A DNA stretch of 64,000 bases. Origin: Microthrixaceae bacterium (lineage in GTDB: Bacteria; Actinomycetota; Acidimicrobiia; Acidimicrobiales; Poriferisodalaceae). Numbering within the stretch: position 1 is the first letter of the stretch; each line of letters starts with the position of its first letter. The stretch is from NCBI GenBank assembly GCA_011523825.1, contig WTFX01000026.1, forward strand, positions 330,321 through 394,320, in the 5' to 3' direction. The translations under genes were made by a program, and so were the position numbers. Below, in pieces: positions 53,157 to 62,091 of the stretch. The notes beneath the pieces are model-generated. The model made no database searches. It worked only from the letters and a program-made list of their open reading frames with translations, and was not told where the DNA came from.

Positions 53157-53917
53157 TGACAACCGAACTGCGAGTGGCGTTGGTGACCGCAGCCGCCGGC
53201 GCCGGCATCGGGGCCGCCGCGGCAAGACGGCTCGCCCAGGACGGCTTCGACGTGGTGGTCACCGACGCCCACGAGCGCCGGTGCCACGAGTTCGCCGACG
53301 TGCTCGCCGGCGAAGTGGGGAGGCCGTTCAGCTCGTACCACCTCGATGTCACCGACCATGCCCAGGTGCAGGCCGTCATCGCCGAGGCAGCGTCGGCCAA
53401 GGGCAGGCTCGATGTGCTGGTCAACAATGCAGGCTGGTCGAAGATCGAGCCGGTGGCCGAGATGTCGACCGAGACGTGGCAGCGCTGTCTCGATGTCGAC
53501 CTGACCGGCACGTTCGTGTGCATGCGCGCTGCGCTGCCTCACATGATCGCCGCAGGGAGCGGTTCGATCATCAACATCTCCTCGATTGCGGCCTGGGAGA
53601 TGTCGGCCGAGCATGGCGCTGCCTATTCGGCTGCCAAGGCCGGCGTCCTCGCGCTCACCCGTGTCGCCGCCGCGGAGAACGGCGCGCACGGGGTACGAGT
53701 GAATGCGATCGCCCCGGGCCTGATCTACAACGACTTCCTGCGCAGGATCTACCCGGAGGAGTTCTTCGAGAGCTACCTGACCGACAAGGCGTTCCTGGGT
53801 CGAATCGGCCAGCCCGACGATGTCGCAGCCATGGTCGCCCTGCTGGCGTCCGATGAGTCGGGCTACGTCACCGGCGAAGTGTTCACGGTCTCGGGCGGCG
53901 TGTCAGCTCGTGGGTGA
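53156..53917 (+). CDS. SDR family NAD(P)-dependent oxidoreductase
   Basis: A 253-residue short-chain dehydrogenase. Its cofactor loop reads TAAAGAGIGAAAA, a variant of TGxxxGIG. NNAGWSKIEPV follows, the catalytic Tyr/Lys are in YSAAKAGVL, and the C-terminal GQPDDVAAMVALLASDESGYVTGEVFTVSGG is typical. The ATG shares one base with the upstream stop (TGATG) and the amidase starts inside its last codons, so it is the fourth gene of the operon. Confidence 0.9.
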   Translation: MTTELRVALVTAAAGAGIGAAAARRLAQDGFDVVVTDAHERRCHEFADVLAGEVGRPFSSYHLDVTDHAQVQAVIAEAASAKGRLDVLVNNAGWSKIEPVAEMSTETWQRCLDVDLTGTFVCMRAALPHMIAAGSGSIINISSIAAWEMSAEHGAAYSAAKAGVLALTRVAAAENGAHGVRVNAIAPGLIYNDFLRRIYPEEFFESYLTDKAFLGRIGQPDDVAAMVALLASDESGYVTGEVFTVSGGVSARG

Positions 53918-55307
53918 GGGACCCCTGTGGTGGCCGGTGCGCCAGCTCATCGATGCGTACCGCAGCGGCTCGCTGTCACCGGTCGAGGTCTGTGATCAGG
54001 CGCAGGAGCGCATCGCACTGGTCAACCCGTTGCTCAACGCCATGGTCCTCACCACGTGGGAGCTGGCCCGCGTACAGGCGCTCGCTGCAGAGACGGCATA
54101 TCGCAACGGCACCGCCGGCCCGCTCGCCGGCGTCCCGGTGTCGATCAAGGACGCCTTTCATATGGAGGGTCACGTCACCACGCTCGGTTCGCTGGCACAC
54201 ACCGACGACGTGATGCCGCACGACTCGGGTGCGGTTCGCCGGCTGCGCCGTGCCGGGGCGGTCTTCGTCGGCAAGACCAACGTGCCGGAGTTCTGCCAGT
54301 CGGCCACCACCGACAACCTGCTGGGCCCCGACACGGCGAATCCCTTCGACCCTCGTCGCACCTCCGGCGGTTCCAGCGGCGGTGCTGCATCCTCGGTTGC
54401 CGCAGGCATGTGCACGCTCGGCCTCGGCTCCGACGGCGGCGGATCGATCCGCATACCTGCGTCGTTCTGCGGCCTCGTGGGTTTCAAGCCCACCTACGGA
54501 ACTGTCCACGACGAGGGAGGGTTCCGGGCGTTCAGCCCGTTCATCTCTGCCGGGCCGCTGGCGCGGTGCGTCCCCGATGCCCGCCGCATGCATGCGGTGC
54601 TCGCCGACGGCCACGGTGCCCGGGAAGCCTCCGGCGATGTGGAACTGCGCCGCGTCGCATGGTGCGCCGCGCCTGAGGGCCGTCCGATCGATGCCGGTGT
54701 CGGCGCCGTGGCCGCTGCTGCGATGGAGGTGCTTGCGTCGTGCGGGCACGACGTGCATCCCGTGGAGATTGACCTCGGTGGTTGGGAGGAGATCTTCGGC
54801 CCGTTGGTGCTGGCCGACGAGGGCGAGCGACGCGGTCACCTGCTGGGCGGCCCCCATGAGCTGACCTGGTACTGCCGCCGGTCCCTCGAGGCAGCGGAGC
54901 GGCTCGATCCCGCCGCCGTCTCCGCAGCCCGCACCGCCCTGGCGGCGTACCGCGAACGCATCGACCGCTGGTTCGGTGACTACGACGTGATTGCCACACC
55001 CGCCACGGCAACCACGGCATTCGAGCTCGGATGCCGACCGGCGGCCATCGCCGGAGAGCCCGTGTCCAAGCTGTGGGGCGCCTTCCCGTTCGCAGTGCCG
55101 TTCAACGTCTCCGGACATCCTGCAGTGGTGCTGCCTGCCGGGTTTGTTGACGGCTTGCCGGCAGCGATCCAGCTCGTCGGGCGGCACGGCAGCGACGACG
55201 AACTGCTGGCCGTCGCCGAGCAGCTCGAAGGGGCGCTGGATGTGCGCCCCTTCGCTTCATCGGCTCTGCGCTCGCTCGCTCTCCACACGGGGAGCGACAG
55301 TTTCTAG
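53910..55307 (+). CDS. Amidase signature-family hydrolase
   Basis: A 465-residue amidase. The catalytic Lys is in VSIKDAFHMEG, the cis-Ser in TSGGSSGGAASSVAAG, and the nucleophilic Ser in LGSDGGGSIRIPASFCGLVGFKPTYG, giving the full Ser-Ser-Lys set. It opens with PVRQLIDAYRSGSLSPVEVCDQAQERI as in GatA-like amidases. No gatB/gatC is present, so a catabolic role is likely: it would release a carboxylic acid and ammonia from an amide. GTG 53910 overlaps the SDR by eight bases. It ends the operon; its stop shares CTAG with the convergent flavoprotein stop. Confidence 0.92.
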   Translation: MGEGPLWWPVRQLIDAYRSGSLSPVEVCDQAQERIALVNPLLNAMVLTTWELARVQALAAETAYRNGTAGPLAGVPVSIKDAFHMEGHVTTLGSLAHTDDVMPHDSGAVRRLRRAGAVFVGKTNVPEFCQSATTDNLLGPDTANPFDPRRTSGGSSGGAASSVAAGMCTLGLGSDGGGSIRIPASFCGLVGFKPTYGTVHDEGGFRAFSPFISAGPLARCVPDARRMHAVLADGHGAREASGDVELRRVAWCAAPEGRPIDAGVGAVAAAAMEVLASCGHDVHPVEIDLGGWEEIFGPLVLADEGERRGHLLGGPHELTWYCRRSLEAAERLDPAAVSAARTALAAYRERIDRWFGDYDVIATPATATTAFELGCRPAAIAGEPVSKLWGAFPFAVPFNVSGHPAVVLPAGFVDGLPAAIQLVGRHGSDDELLAVAEQLEGALDVRPFASSALRSLALHTGSDSF

Positions 55308-56671
55308 CCGGCGCGGGCGGCCAGCAGATCGGCGACGTGGTTGGCGGTGCTCTCGCCGGTGGACAGGGCGCCGTTGACCGACGGGATGCCCATGTAGTCG
55401 CCCGCCAGGAACAGGCTGTCGATGCTGCCAGCGAGCTGGCCGGGCACCTCCGCAAGCGCTGCGAGCATGCCGGGCTCGCCCATGCACAGCGCCTCGGGCC
55501 AGCGGTACACGCGGAAGAACAGGCCCTCGTCGTCATCGGGAAGCGCCGAGCCCGGAGGCGCATTCCGGCGAGCGGCGCGCAGCAGTTCGCGCTTGATCGT
55601 CTCGTCATCCAGCGGGATGAGTTCCTTGGCGCGGTCGCGCCCGACGAGCAAGTCGAGAATGCTGTGGCCTGGCGGCGCGCAGGCAGGCAGGAACTTGGAC
55701 CGGTCCATCAGCAGCGGGGCGTCGTGGTCTTCCGCGTAGATCGCGCCATGCCAGCCCGCGGGCAGCGGCGAGCGGTCGAGGCCGATCACCACCCGGCAGC
55801 CGGTCGAGTAGCTGACCGTGCTGAGCGCCTGGCGAACCGCCGCCGGAAGCTCGGGCACCAGGTTTGCGACCTTCGTGCCCGGGACCGCACAGATGACCGC
55901 ATCGGCTTCGATGGACTCGCCGTCGGCGACGACGCCGGTCGCCGTGCCGTCTGCGACGGCGATCCTGCTGACGGATGCCGAGACCCGGGTGACATCGGCG
56001 CACTCGGCGGCCAGCGCTGCGCTCAGCGAGCCGATGCCCCGCTCAGGCATGAACACCTCGCCGTCGCTCAGCATTGTCTCGCCGATGTAGGCCCGCATCA
56101 GCGCCTGACCCGCCGGCGCCGGATCGCCCAGGATCATCTTGAGCGGCCCGCTCAGCGTCACCTGCAGCTTGGGGGGCACGCCCAGCCGCTCCAGGTAGTC
56201 CCCGAAGCTCTCGCTGTCGTCGATCTCGGCGAGGGGGCTGTCGCTGGCGAAGCTCATGTAGTCCGACTGGCGCCGGATCTGGCTCATCACCTTGGTGCCG
56301 GCCCGGAACCCCGACGGCGACAGGAAGCCCATGGCTGCCGCCGCGGGCAGCTGCCGCACGAAGCTCCGCAGCGACTGGTCCGGCGTGGTGGTCACCCAGC
56401 GCCCGCCGCGCAGGTGCCCGAACTTCATCTGCGAGCGCACCAGCGGCAGCCCCAGCTCCTCGCAGATGCGGAACGCGGTGTCGTAGGTGGCGGTGAAGAC
56501 GAAGGCGCCCATGTCCACCGAGAACCCGTCGATCTGCTCGCCCTTGCCGCGACCGCCTGCACGCTCTGAACCCTCGAGCAGCAGGGGAGTGATGCCCCGC
56601 TTCATCAGCGTGTAGGCGGCGCTGAGGCCGGCGAAGCCCCCGCCGATGATCACGACCCGCTCTGTGCTCAT
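55304..56671 (-). CDS. FAD-dependent oxidoreductase, amine oxidase / protoporphyrinogen oxidase-like
   Basis: A 455-residue flavoprotein. The dinucleotide fold ERVVIIGGGFAGLSAAYTLMKRGITPLLLEGSERAGGRGK and the last FAD motif DSLFLAGDYMGIPSVNGALSTGESTANHV are typical of the amine oxidase/phytoene desaturase group. The middle is variable, so the substrate cannot be told. It stands convergent to the amidase and downstream (same strand) of nothing close; 47 bases separate its start from the histidine kinase stop, so read-through from the two-component operon is possible. Confidence 0.85.
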   Translation of the reverse strand: MSTERVVIIGGGFAGLSAAYTLMKRGITPLLLEGSERAGGRGKGEQIDGFSVDMGAFVFTATYDTAFRICEELGLPLVRSQMKFGHLRGGRWVTTTPDQSLRSFVRQLPAAAAMGFLSPSGFRAGTKVMSQIRRQSDYMSFASDSPLAEIDDSESFGDYLERLGVPPKLQVTLSGPLKMILGDPAPAGQALMRAYIGETMLSDGEVFMPERGIGSLSAALAAECADVTRVSASVSRIAVADGTATGVVADGESIEADAVICAVPGTKVANLVPELPAAVRQALSTVSYSTGCRVVIGLDRSPLPAGWHGAIYAEDHDAPLLMDRSKFLPACAPPGHSILDLLVGRDRAKELIPLDDETIKRELLRAARRNAPPGSALPDDDEGLFFRVYRWPEALCMGEPGMLAALAEVPGQLAGSIDSLFLAGDYMGIPSVNGALSTGESTANHVADLLAARAG

Positions 56672-56718
56672 GCGACGGGCTCCCTTCCCACTGGCACCGG
56701 CGCCCCGGTGACTGAACG

Positions 56719-58179
56719 CTATGGCTGCCCCGACCCGCAGGGCAGCCGGATGGTGACGGTGACGCCATGGCCGATGCCCCCGCTGGTCACCTCGATGGTG
56801 CCACCGTGCGCCTCGACAATGGCACGCGAGATCGCCAGGCCCAGGCCCGTGCCCGCGGTTCCCGCCTCTCGCGAGCGATCAGCACGGTAGAAGCGCTCGA
56901 ACACGTGCGGCAGGTCATCGGCGTCGATGCCGGCGCCGTCATCGGTGACCGAGATGGCCAGCCGGTCGGTGCTGCTGCCGGTGACTGCGTCTCGGTCCGG
57001 GCGACCCCCGGTCTCGCATTCTGCGGCGATCACGATGCTGCCGCCGCTGGCGGTGCTGTTCATGGCGTTGCGCAGCACGTTGCCCAGGGTCTGGCTCATG
57101 CGCATGCGGTCAACCTGGACATCTGGCAGATCCGCGGCCAGATCCAGCGACAGCGATACCCCTTCCGCCTCCGCTTGGGGCAGCCAGCGGCTGTGCTCTG
57201 CCGTCAGCAGATCGGTGGTCCCGGTTGCCTCCAGCTCGAGGCTCAGCTCGCCGAGCTCGGTCTCGGCCAGCGAGTTGAGGTCGGTGACCAGCCCACGCAG
57301 CCGGGTCACCTCGTCGATGATGTGCCCGCTGACCAGCTCGGGTGTCTGCAGCCCGTCACGCAGCCCGGCTGCTTCGAGCTGTATGACGCTGAGCGGCGTA
57401 TTCAGCTCATGCGAGACATCGTCGATGAGGCGGCGCCGAAGCTCCCGTTGCGCGTCAAGGTCGGACGACATCTGGTTGAAGGCCGAGGTCATCTGGCCCA
57501 GCTCGTCCGACGACGTCACCGGGAGCTGCGAGGTGCTGCCGCGTGCGATGCCCTGGGCCGCCCGCGTCAGCGCCGTCACCGGTGCGGTGATCCGCTTGCT
57601 CAGCCAGGCGGCAATCAGCATGGCCACTGCCGCGGTCGCCACTGCTCCGACGAGCGTGATGTACAGCAGCGCGCTGAGGAAGCCGTGCGACTCGCTGGAC
57701 AGCAGCTCGTGGTCGGTGTCGACGCGCACGTGGCCGACCGTCTCACCGGTGGCGAGATCGATGACCGTGCCGGGGTGACCGCCCAACCCCGAAACGGTGC
57801 TGCCGGACGGCAGCTCGGCGGCGTTGTCGAGGATCACCAGGCCGCTGACGTCGGTGATGACCACCCGCACGAACTCGACATGGGCGCCTTCGGAGGCGCC
57901 CCCGCCTTCTTGGCCCGCACCTTCGTGCGGCTCGCCGGGCGAGCTGTCGAGACCGAAGCCGGCATCGCCCAGCTCGTCGGCGGCGGTGGCCCACCCGCCG
58001 GCGTCGGTGTAGGCACGCGACAGGCTCTGGGCCAGCCGGTGTGCCTCACGCTCGCCGATCTGGCCCACGAACAGATCCAGCCGAGACTGGGTGGCGTAGT
58101 AGGCGACGCCCACGCTGGTCAGCACGGCCAGCACCACCACGGCTGTCGTTGCCCCCAGGATCCGCCAGCGCAGCGACAT
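56719..58179 (-). CDS. Two-component sensor histidine kinase
   Basis: A 486-residue membrane kinase. TM helices lie at about residues 8-29 and 167-192, with an extracytoplasmic domain of about 135 residues that contains a Gly/Glu/His-rich stretch (SSPGEPHEGAGQEGGGASEGAH). HAMP follows (about 190-245), then HisKA with His257 in DVSHELNTPL, and HATPase motifs NVLRNAMNS, DDGAGIDADDLPHVFERFYR and GTGLGLAISRAIVEAHGG. It shares one base with the response regulator stop (TGATG). The domain order is of OmpR-partner (EnvZ/PhoR-like) kinases. Confidence 0.93.
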   Translation of the reverse strand: MSLRWRILGATTAVVVLAVLTSVGVAYYATQSRLDLFVGQIGEREAHRLAQSLSRAYTDAGGWATAADELGDAGFGLDSSPGEPHEGAGQEGGGASEGAHVEFVRVVITDVSGLVILDNAAELPSGSTVSGLGGHPGTVIDLATGETVGHVRVDTDHELLSSESHGFLSALLYITLVGAVATAAVAMLIAAWLSKRITAPVTALTRAAQGIARGSTSQLPVTSSDELGQMTSAFNQMSSDLDAQRELRRRLIDDVSHELNTPLSVIQLEAAGLRDGLQTPELVSGHIIDEVTRLRGLVTDLNSLAETELGELSLELEATGTTDLLTAEHSRWLPQAEAEGVSLSLDLAADLPDVQVDRMRMSQTLGNVLRNAMNSTASGGSIVIAAECETGGRPDRDAVTGSSTDRLAISVTDDGAGIDADDLPHVFERFYRADRSREAGTAGTGLGLAISRAIVEAHGGTIEVTSGGIGHGVTVTIRLPCGSGQP

Positions 58180-58865
58180 CACTCCTCCACGGCGACGAAC
58201 CGGTAGCCCGCGCCGTACACCGTCTGGATGGGCTGGGCGCCGTCCCGCTCGATGCGCTTGCGCAGCCGTGCGATCTGGGTGTCGATGGCCCGGTCGAAGC
58301 CGTCGAAGTCCTCGAAGGTCAGCTCGATGAGCTGGTCCCGGCTGAGCACCTGGCCGGCGTGGCGCATGAAGGTGCCGAGCAGGGCGAACTGGGCCTGGGT
58401 CAGCGTCACGGCCTCGCCGCTCACGGTCACGGTGCCCGCGGTCTCGTCCAGCGAGATGTTCCCCTGGGTGAACACCTCCTGCACGGCGCCGTGGACGCGT
58501 CGCAGCACTGCCTCGACCCGGGCCACCACTTCGTCTGGCTCGAACGGCTTGACGATGTAGTCGTCGGCGCCGCTCTCCAGCCCCCGGATGCGGTCGGCCG
58601 GCGCTTCCCGAGCGGTCAGCATGATGATCGGCACGTCGGACTCCCGCCGCAGCGTCTGGCACAGCGAGACGCCGTCGAGGTAGGGGAGCGTCAGGTCCAA
58701 GATGACCAGGTCCGGCTTCATCTTGCGGGCCCGGTCCAGGCCCGCGCGGCCGTCACGGGCGATCTCGGCGGAGAAGCCGGCCCGTTCCAGGTAGGTCTGC
58801 ACCCACTCGGCGATCCGGCGGTCGTCCTCGACGATCAGCACCCGGCCGTTCATGACATCCATCAT
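58179..58865 (-). CDS. OmpR/PhoB-type response regulator
   Basis: A 228-residue regulator. The receiver domain has VEDD, phospho-acceptor Asp57 in LVILDLTLPYLDG, MLTAREAP and the Lys in DDYIVKPFEPDE. The C-terminal winged helix covers about residues 135-225 and ends with RIERDGAQPIQTVYGAGYRFV. The start overlaps the lipoprotein stop (ATGA at 58862-58865); ATG 58853 is an alternative that gives the core MNGRVLIVEDD. It is placed between a lipoprotein and its kinase in one operon. Confidence 0.94.
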   Translation of the reverse strand: MMDVMNGRVLIVEDDRRIAEWVQTYLERAGFSAEIARDGRAGLDRARKMKPDLVILDLTLPYLDGVSLCQTLRRESDVPIIMLTAREAPADRIRGLESGADDYIVKPFEPDEVVARVEAVLRRVHGAVQEVFTQGNISLDETAGTVTVSGEAVTLTQAQFALLGTFMRHAGQVLSRDQLIELTFEDFDGFDRAIDTQIARLRKRIERDGAQPIQTVYGAGYRFVAVEE

Positions 58866-59404
58866 CCTTCACCGCTGCCGATCTCGGCATGGGTTGTCCA
58901 GCTCGTGAACGGTGCCTCGGTGGACGCAAGCCTCACTTGGAGCACCTGGCCCGGTGCGAGATCGGTGGGCGTGGTCGGGCCGAGCTCAGTGCCGTTGGAG
59001 AGGTGGATCTCCACGCGAGCCCTGATGAGCACACGGTCAGTGGTGTTCTCGACGGTGCCGGTGAAGGCGTTGGCGGCGGCGTCGTAGCTCAGGATGAGCC
59101 GGGCGCCGTTGCGTGTCTCGTCGTAGGTGTCGTCGGGTGCCAGCGCCGCGGCCGAGCTGCCCTCACCGCGCTCGGAGGCCTCACCGCTGGCGTGCTCGTC
59201 ACCCGACTCTCTGCCCGAGCCGTGTTCGCCGTCCCCTTCGCGGTTCCCGCCGGCACCGTGCTCGCCCTGTTCCCGGTCCGCGTGCTCCCCGCCCGATTCA
59301 CGATCGCCGTCCGAGGCGCAGCCGGCCAGCGCCGCCCCGGCAAGCAAGAGCGCGGCGGCCACCGCCGCAATGACCTTCTTCGTCTTCCGCTGCAGCCACC
59401 CCAT
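58862..59404 (-). CDS. Lipoprotein with His/Glu/Gly-rich linker and FxLYD-like domain
   Basis: A 180-residue lipoprotein. Signal peptide KKVIAAVAAALLLAGAALAGC puts the lipid-modified Cys at residue 29. Residues 31-75 are almost only Gly, Glu, His, Asp, Arg and Ser, with several HxxGE/GEHG repeats, a composition that could bind metal or be highly charged. Residues about 90-178 (DETRNGARLILSYDAAANAFTGTVENTTDRVLIRARVEIHLSNG, APGQVLQVRLAS) resemble FxLYD-type beta domains. GAAGGGAG lies upstream of the ATG. It is the first gene of the operon with response regulator and kinase, so it may be the sensor's accessory or target. Confidence 0.82.
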   Translation of the reverse strand: MGWLQRKTKKVIAAVAAALLLAGAALAGCASDGDRESGGEHADREQGEHGAGGNREGDGEHGSGRESGDEHASGEASERGEGSSAAALAPDDTYDETRNGARLILSYDAAANAFTGTVENTTDRVLIRARVEIHLSNGTELGPTTPTDLAPGQVLQVRLASTEAPFTSWTTHAEIGSGEG

Positions 59405-59440
59405 GTCCGTCTCCCTTCGTGAGGTGTCGTCGTGCTGCGC

Positions 59441-59473
59441 AACGTAAGAACGAGTTGTGTCACAAATGTGTCA
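59441..59473 (-). promoter_or_regulatory. Candidate response-regulator box and promoter of the lipoprotein/two-component operon
   Basis: On the plus strand TGTGTCA occurs at 59456-59462 and again at 59467-59473, an exact direct repeat with 11-base period, the spacing bound by OmpR/PhoB regulators. Just downstream in operon direction is TACGTT (minus strand, 59441-59446), a -10-like box. The repeat would replace the -35 element, as in activated promoters. Confidence 0.5.
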
Positions 59474-59571
59474 GTGCGACTCCAATTACGGCCACGCTCT
59501 GGAGCGGCCAGCGGCGTGTCAAAGAAGCCGACGCAGATCTCCTTGCGAGACCGCCACGTCGGGCCTGGGCG

Positions 59572-60330
59572 TCAGGCGTTGCTGCCGAGATGCTCGCCGA
59601 ACATGGCGAGCGCGGTGGCGTACGAGCGGGTGGCGCCCTCGGGGTGATACGCGTGCCCGCCCGGCACGGCGAATCCGTGGTCGGCGCCTTCGATCACATC
59701 GACGCTGCCCCGCTCGCCTAGTTCGGCGACGGCGTCAAGCAGGGGCTGGTTCTCTTCGAGCGATGCGAGCTGATCGGCGGCTCCCTGTGCCATGTGCAGC
59801 CGCCCGGTCATCGTCGGCGCCGACAGATGCGGCGAGTTGGGCTCGGACGTCACGCAGAACGAGGGATGCAGCCCCACGCCGGCGACGAAGGTGTCCGAGC
59901 GGCCGGCAAGCGTGCGCACCACGGTGCGCGCCCCGATGCAGTAGCCGATGCATCCGGCGTTGACGGTGTCCACCGCCGGGTCGTCGTGCAGCGAGGCCAA
60001 CGCCACGGCGATGTCTGCATCGACCATGTCGTCGGTGGTGCCCAGCAGCAGACCCAGGAATTCCTGCATCGCTGGGGAATCGGGGCCTTCCGCGAAGAGC
60101 GCGGCGATGTCGAACGTCAGCCACGGGCCGTTGCGCCAGTACCGGTCGGGCACCGCAACGCAGAAGCCCTCGCCGGCGATGGCGTCCGCGGCTTCACGCG
60201 ACCCGTCGTCGAAGCCCGGGCCGTGATGGAAGAACATCACCAGCGGGAACGGCCCGTCGCCGTCCGGCCGGACGACATACAGCCCAAGCTGCCCGTCGCC
60301 AGTGTCGAGTTCGCGTCGTTCAGTGTGCAT
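59572..60330 (-). CDS. Dienelactone hydrolase family protein
   Basis: A 252-residue alpha/beta hydrolase of the DLH type. Opening MHTERRELDTGDGQLGLYVVRPDGDGPFPLVMFFHHGPGFDDGSREAADAIA is typical. The nucleophile Cys is in GCIGYCIGAR, Asp precedes it in the VALASLHDDPAV region, and the catalytic His is in EGADHGFAVPG. DLH enzymes open dienelactones in chlorocatechol breakdown, but many act on other lactones or esters. The frame is open far upstream; ATG 60330 is the family start. It is divergent from a small membrane protein gene. Confidence 0.87.
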   Translation of the reverse strand: MHTERRELDTGDGQLGLYVVRPDGDGPFPLVMFFHHGPGFDDGSREAADAIAGEGFCVAVPDRYWRNGPWLTFDIAALFAEGPDSPAMQEFLGLLLGTTDDMVDADIAVALASLHDDPAVDTVNAGCIGYCIGARTVVRTLAGRSDTFVAGVGLHPSFCVTSEPNSPHLSAPTMTGRLHMAQGAADQLASLEENQPLLDAVAELGERGSVDVIEGADHGFAVPGGHAYHPEGATRSYATALAMFGEHLGSNA

Positions 60331-60486
60331 GCAGCCCCCTAACGAGATGTGCGCCCGCGCACCGTAACCGTTCCCTCTCGGCGGGCACGACGCCTCATCG
60401 GCGGGGCGGTCAGTCCTCGGCGAGTTGGTCTCGCAGGCGGACTTCCTGCCGCTCGCTGCTGGCCGCCCGCGACAATGGGGGTAGCT

Positions 60487-60891
60487 ATGGCGGTGTCCGC
60501 GAGGTTCGAGCAGTTCACGCTGGCAGGGATCGCAGCACTGCATCTCGGTGTCGGGTTGACACACACCTACGGCCATGCCGCCGCCGACGTGCCCATCCCG
60601 GGCGCCCAGCTCGCATACATCGTTGTGGTGGTGACGCTCATGCCGCTGGTCGCGGTGTGGCTGGCGTTCCGTCGCAGCGTTCGGCTGGGTGCTGCGCTGT
60701 TCGCCGCGTCGATGTATGCGTCGTTCGTGTTCGGTTACCTGCTGCACTTCGTCATCGACACGCCAGACCTGCACTCGAACGTGGTCGGCGACGGCGCGGG
60801 CGTGTTCTTCCACACCGCACTGAGCTTGGCGCTCATCGAGTTCGTCGGCTTCGCAATCGGGCTCGTCGCTGCAGTCCGCCGCACCCGCTGA
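60487..60891 (+). CDS. Small integral membrane protein, four helices, unknown function
   Basis: A 134-residue membrane protein I do not recognise. Four hydrophobic helices lie at about residues 10-28, 40-60, 66-88 and 105-127. Histidines occur at helix ends (LHLGVGLTHTYGH, LHFVIDTPDLHSNV, FFHTALS), a pattern that could bind metal or heme, but this is only a hint. The ATG at 60487 was chosen because the frame upstream is not hydrophobic. It converges on the LLM gene with 22 bases between stops. Confidence 0.6.
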   Translation: MAVSARFEQFTLAGIAALHLGVGLTHTYGHAAADVPIPGAQLAYIVVVVTLMPLVAVWLAFRRSVRLGAALFAASMYASFVFGYLLHFVIDTPDLHSNVVGDGAGVFFHTALSLALIEFVGFAIGLVAAVRRTR

Positions 60892-60913
60892 CAGCGGCGC
60901 ATCCGCCCAGCCG

Positions 60914-61915
60914 CTAGGCGGCGTTCACCTGGGGGAGGATCTCGTCGTTGAGCTGGCGGAGATCGTCCAGCGTCTTCGCGACCGGTACATCGGCGAACGG
61001 CGGCCAGATGAGCGGCATGGTCATGCCCGCAGCCTTCAGCTCGATCAGGTTCTGCGTGATCTGGTCGGCAGTGCCGGCCAGCAGGTTCGTCAGCTTGCCG
61101 TTGCGCGCCTGATCGGTCGGCTCGTCGGTGATCACGAACCAGCACATGCTGGAGATCTCCATGTCGTCGACGCTGTGCGAGCTGTCGAGCTTGTCGAGTT
61201 CGTCGCCGAAAGCGGCGAGCCACCCGGCCAGTTCCTCGGGCGTGTCCTGGATGCCGATCCAGCCCGACAGGTTGTACTGGGCCACCCGTTTGGCGGAGAT
61301 GGCCGGGTTGCGGAGGCCGCTCATGAAGATCGGCGGGTGCGGATCCTGGACCGGCTTGTGGCCGAACCCGCTGGGGCCGAAGTCGGCGAACTCGCCGTGG
61401 TACTCGAACAGCTCGTTCGTCCAGATGCCGAGGCAGATCTCGATGGTCTCCCGCACGTGCTTGTGGCGCTTCGGGAAGAGGTGCGATGCGCTTGCGGCAG
61501 CGAACTCCTCGGGCATCCAGCCCGAGCCGACCCCCACGTTCACGCGCCCGCCCGACAGGTGGTCCACCGTCGCGATCTCGGCGGCGAACACGCCGGGCGA
61601 GCGGTAGGGCGTGTCGGTGATGCTCATGCCGATCCGGCACTTTGAGGTCTTCGCAGCGAGCCAGGGGACGAGCGGCCAGCCTTGGAACCACTGGCCGCGG
61701 GCCGAGACGGGGAGCTGCGTGGGGAACTGCTCCATCATCCCGAACGGGTACTGGAGCTCGCCGCGGTCGGAGACCTCGGGCACGACGATGCGGTCGAGCG
61801 TCCAGATCGAGTCGAAGTCCAGCTCTTCGGCGAGGTCGGTGAGATCCTCGAGCTCCTGGACAGTCACGTGATCGCGGAAGTTCGGCAAGTACAGCGCCAG
61901 CTTCATGTCGGACAT
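60914..61915 (-). CDS. LLM class F420-dependent oxidoreductase
   Basis: A 333-residue luciferase-like protein, third of this family in the window. It begins KLALYLPNFRDHVTVQELEDLTDLAEELDFDSIWTLDRIV. It contains TDTPYRSPGVFAAEIATVDHLSGGRVNVGVGSGWMPEEFAA, and FGHKPVQDPHPPIFMSGLRNPAISAKRVAQYNLSGWIG as the second part of the barrel. GGGGGA lies seven bases before the ATG at 61915. The cofactor is probably F420; the substrate is unknown. Confidence 0.9.
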   Translation of the reverse strand: MSDMKLALYLPNFRDHVTVQELEDLTDLAEELDFDSIWTLDRIVVPEVSDRGELQYPFGMMEQFPTQLPVSARGQWFQGWPLVPWLAAKTSKCRIGMSITDTPYRSPGVFAAEIATVDHLSGGRVNVGVGSGWMPEEFAAASASHLFPKRHKHVRETIEICLGIWTNELFEYHGEFADFGPSGFGHKPVQDPHPPIFMSGLRNPAISAKRVAQYNLSGWIGIQDTPEELAGWLAAFGDELDKLDSSHSVDDMEISSMCWFVITDEPTDQARNGKLTNLLAGTADQITQNLIELKAAGMTMPLIWPPFADVPVAKTLDDLRQLNDEILPQVNAA

Positions 61916-62091
61916 GTCAGATTCCCCCTGTTCGAGCGGCAGCTCCCAACGCCGCCGCCAACACGCCGAACGCTAGGAACCGCGCCTCACCACGGTCAAG
62001 CCGTTCCCCGGGCCCGGCACGAGCAGTGGTGCCTAGTTGCGAGGACTATCGTCGGAGTGCTCATGTGTGATTGGCGCGACGGCTGGCAGTG

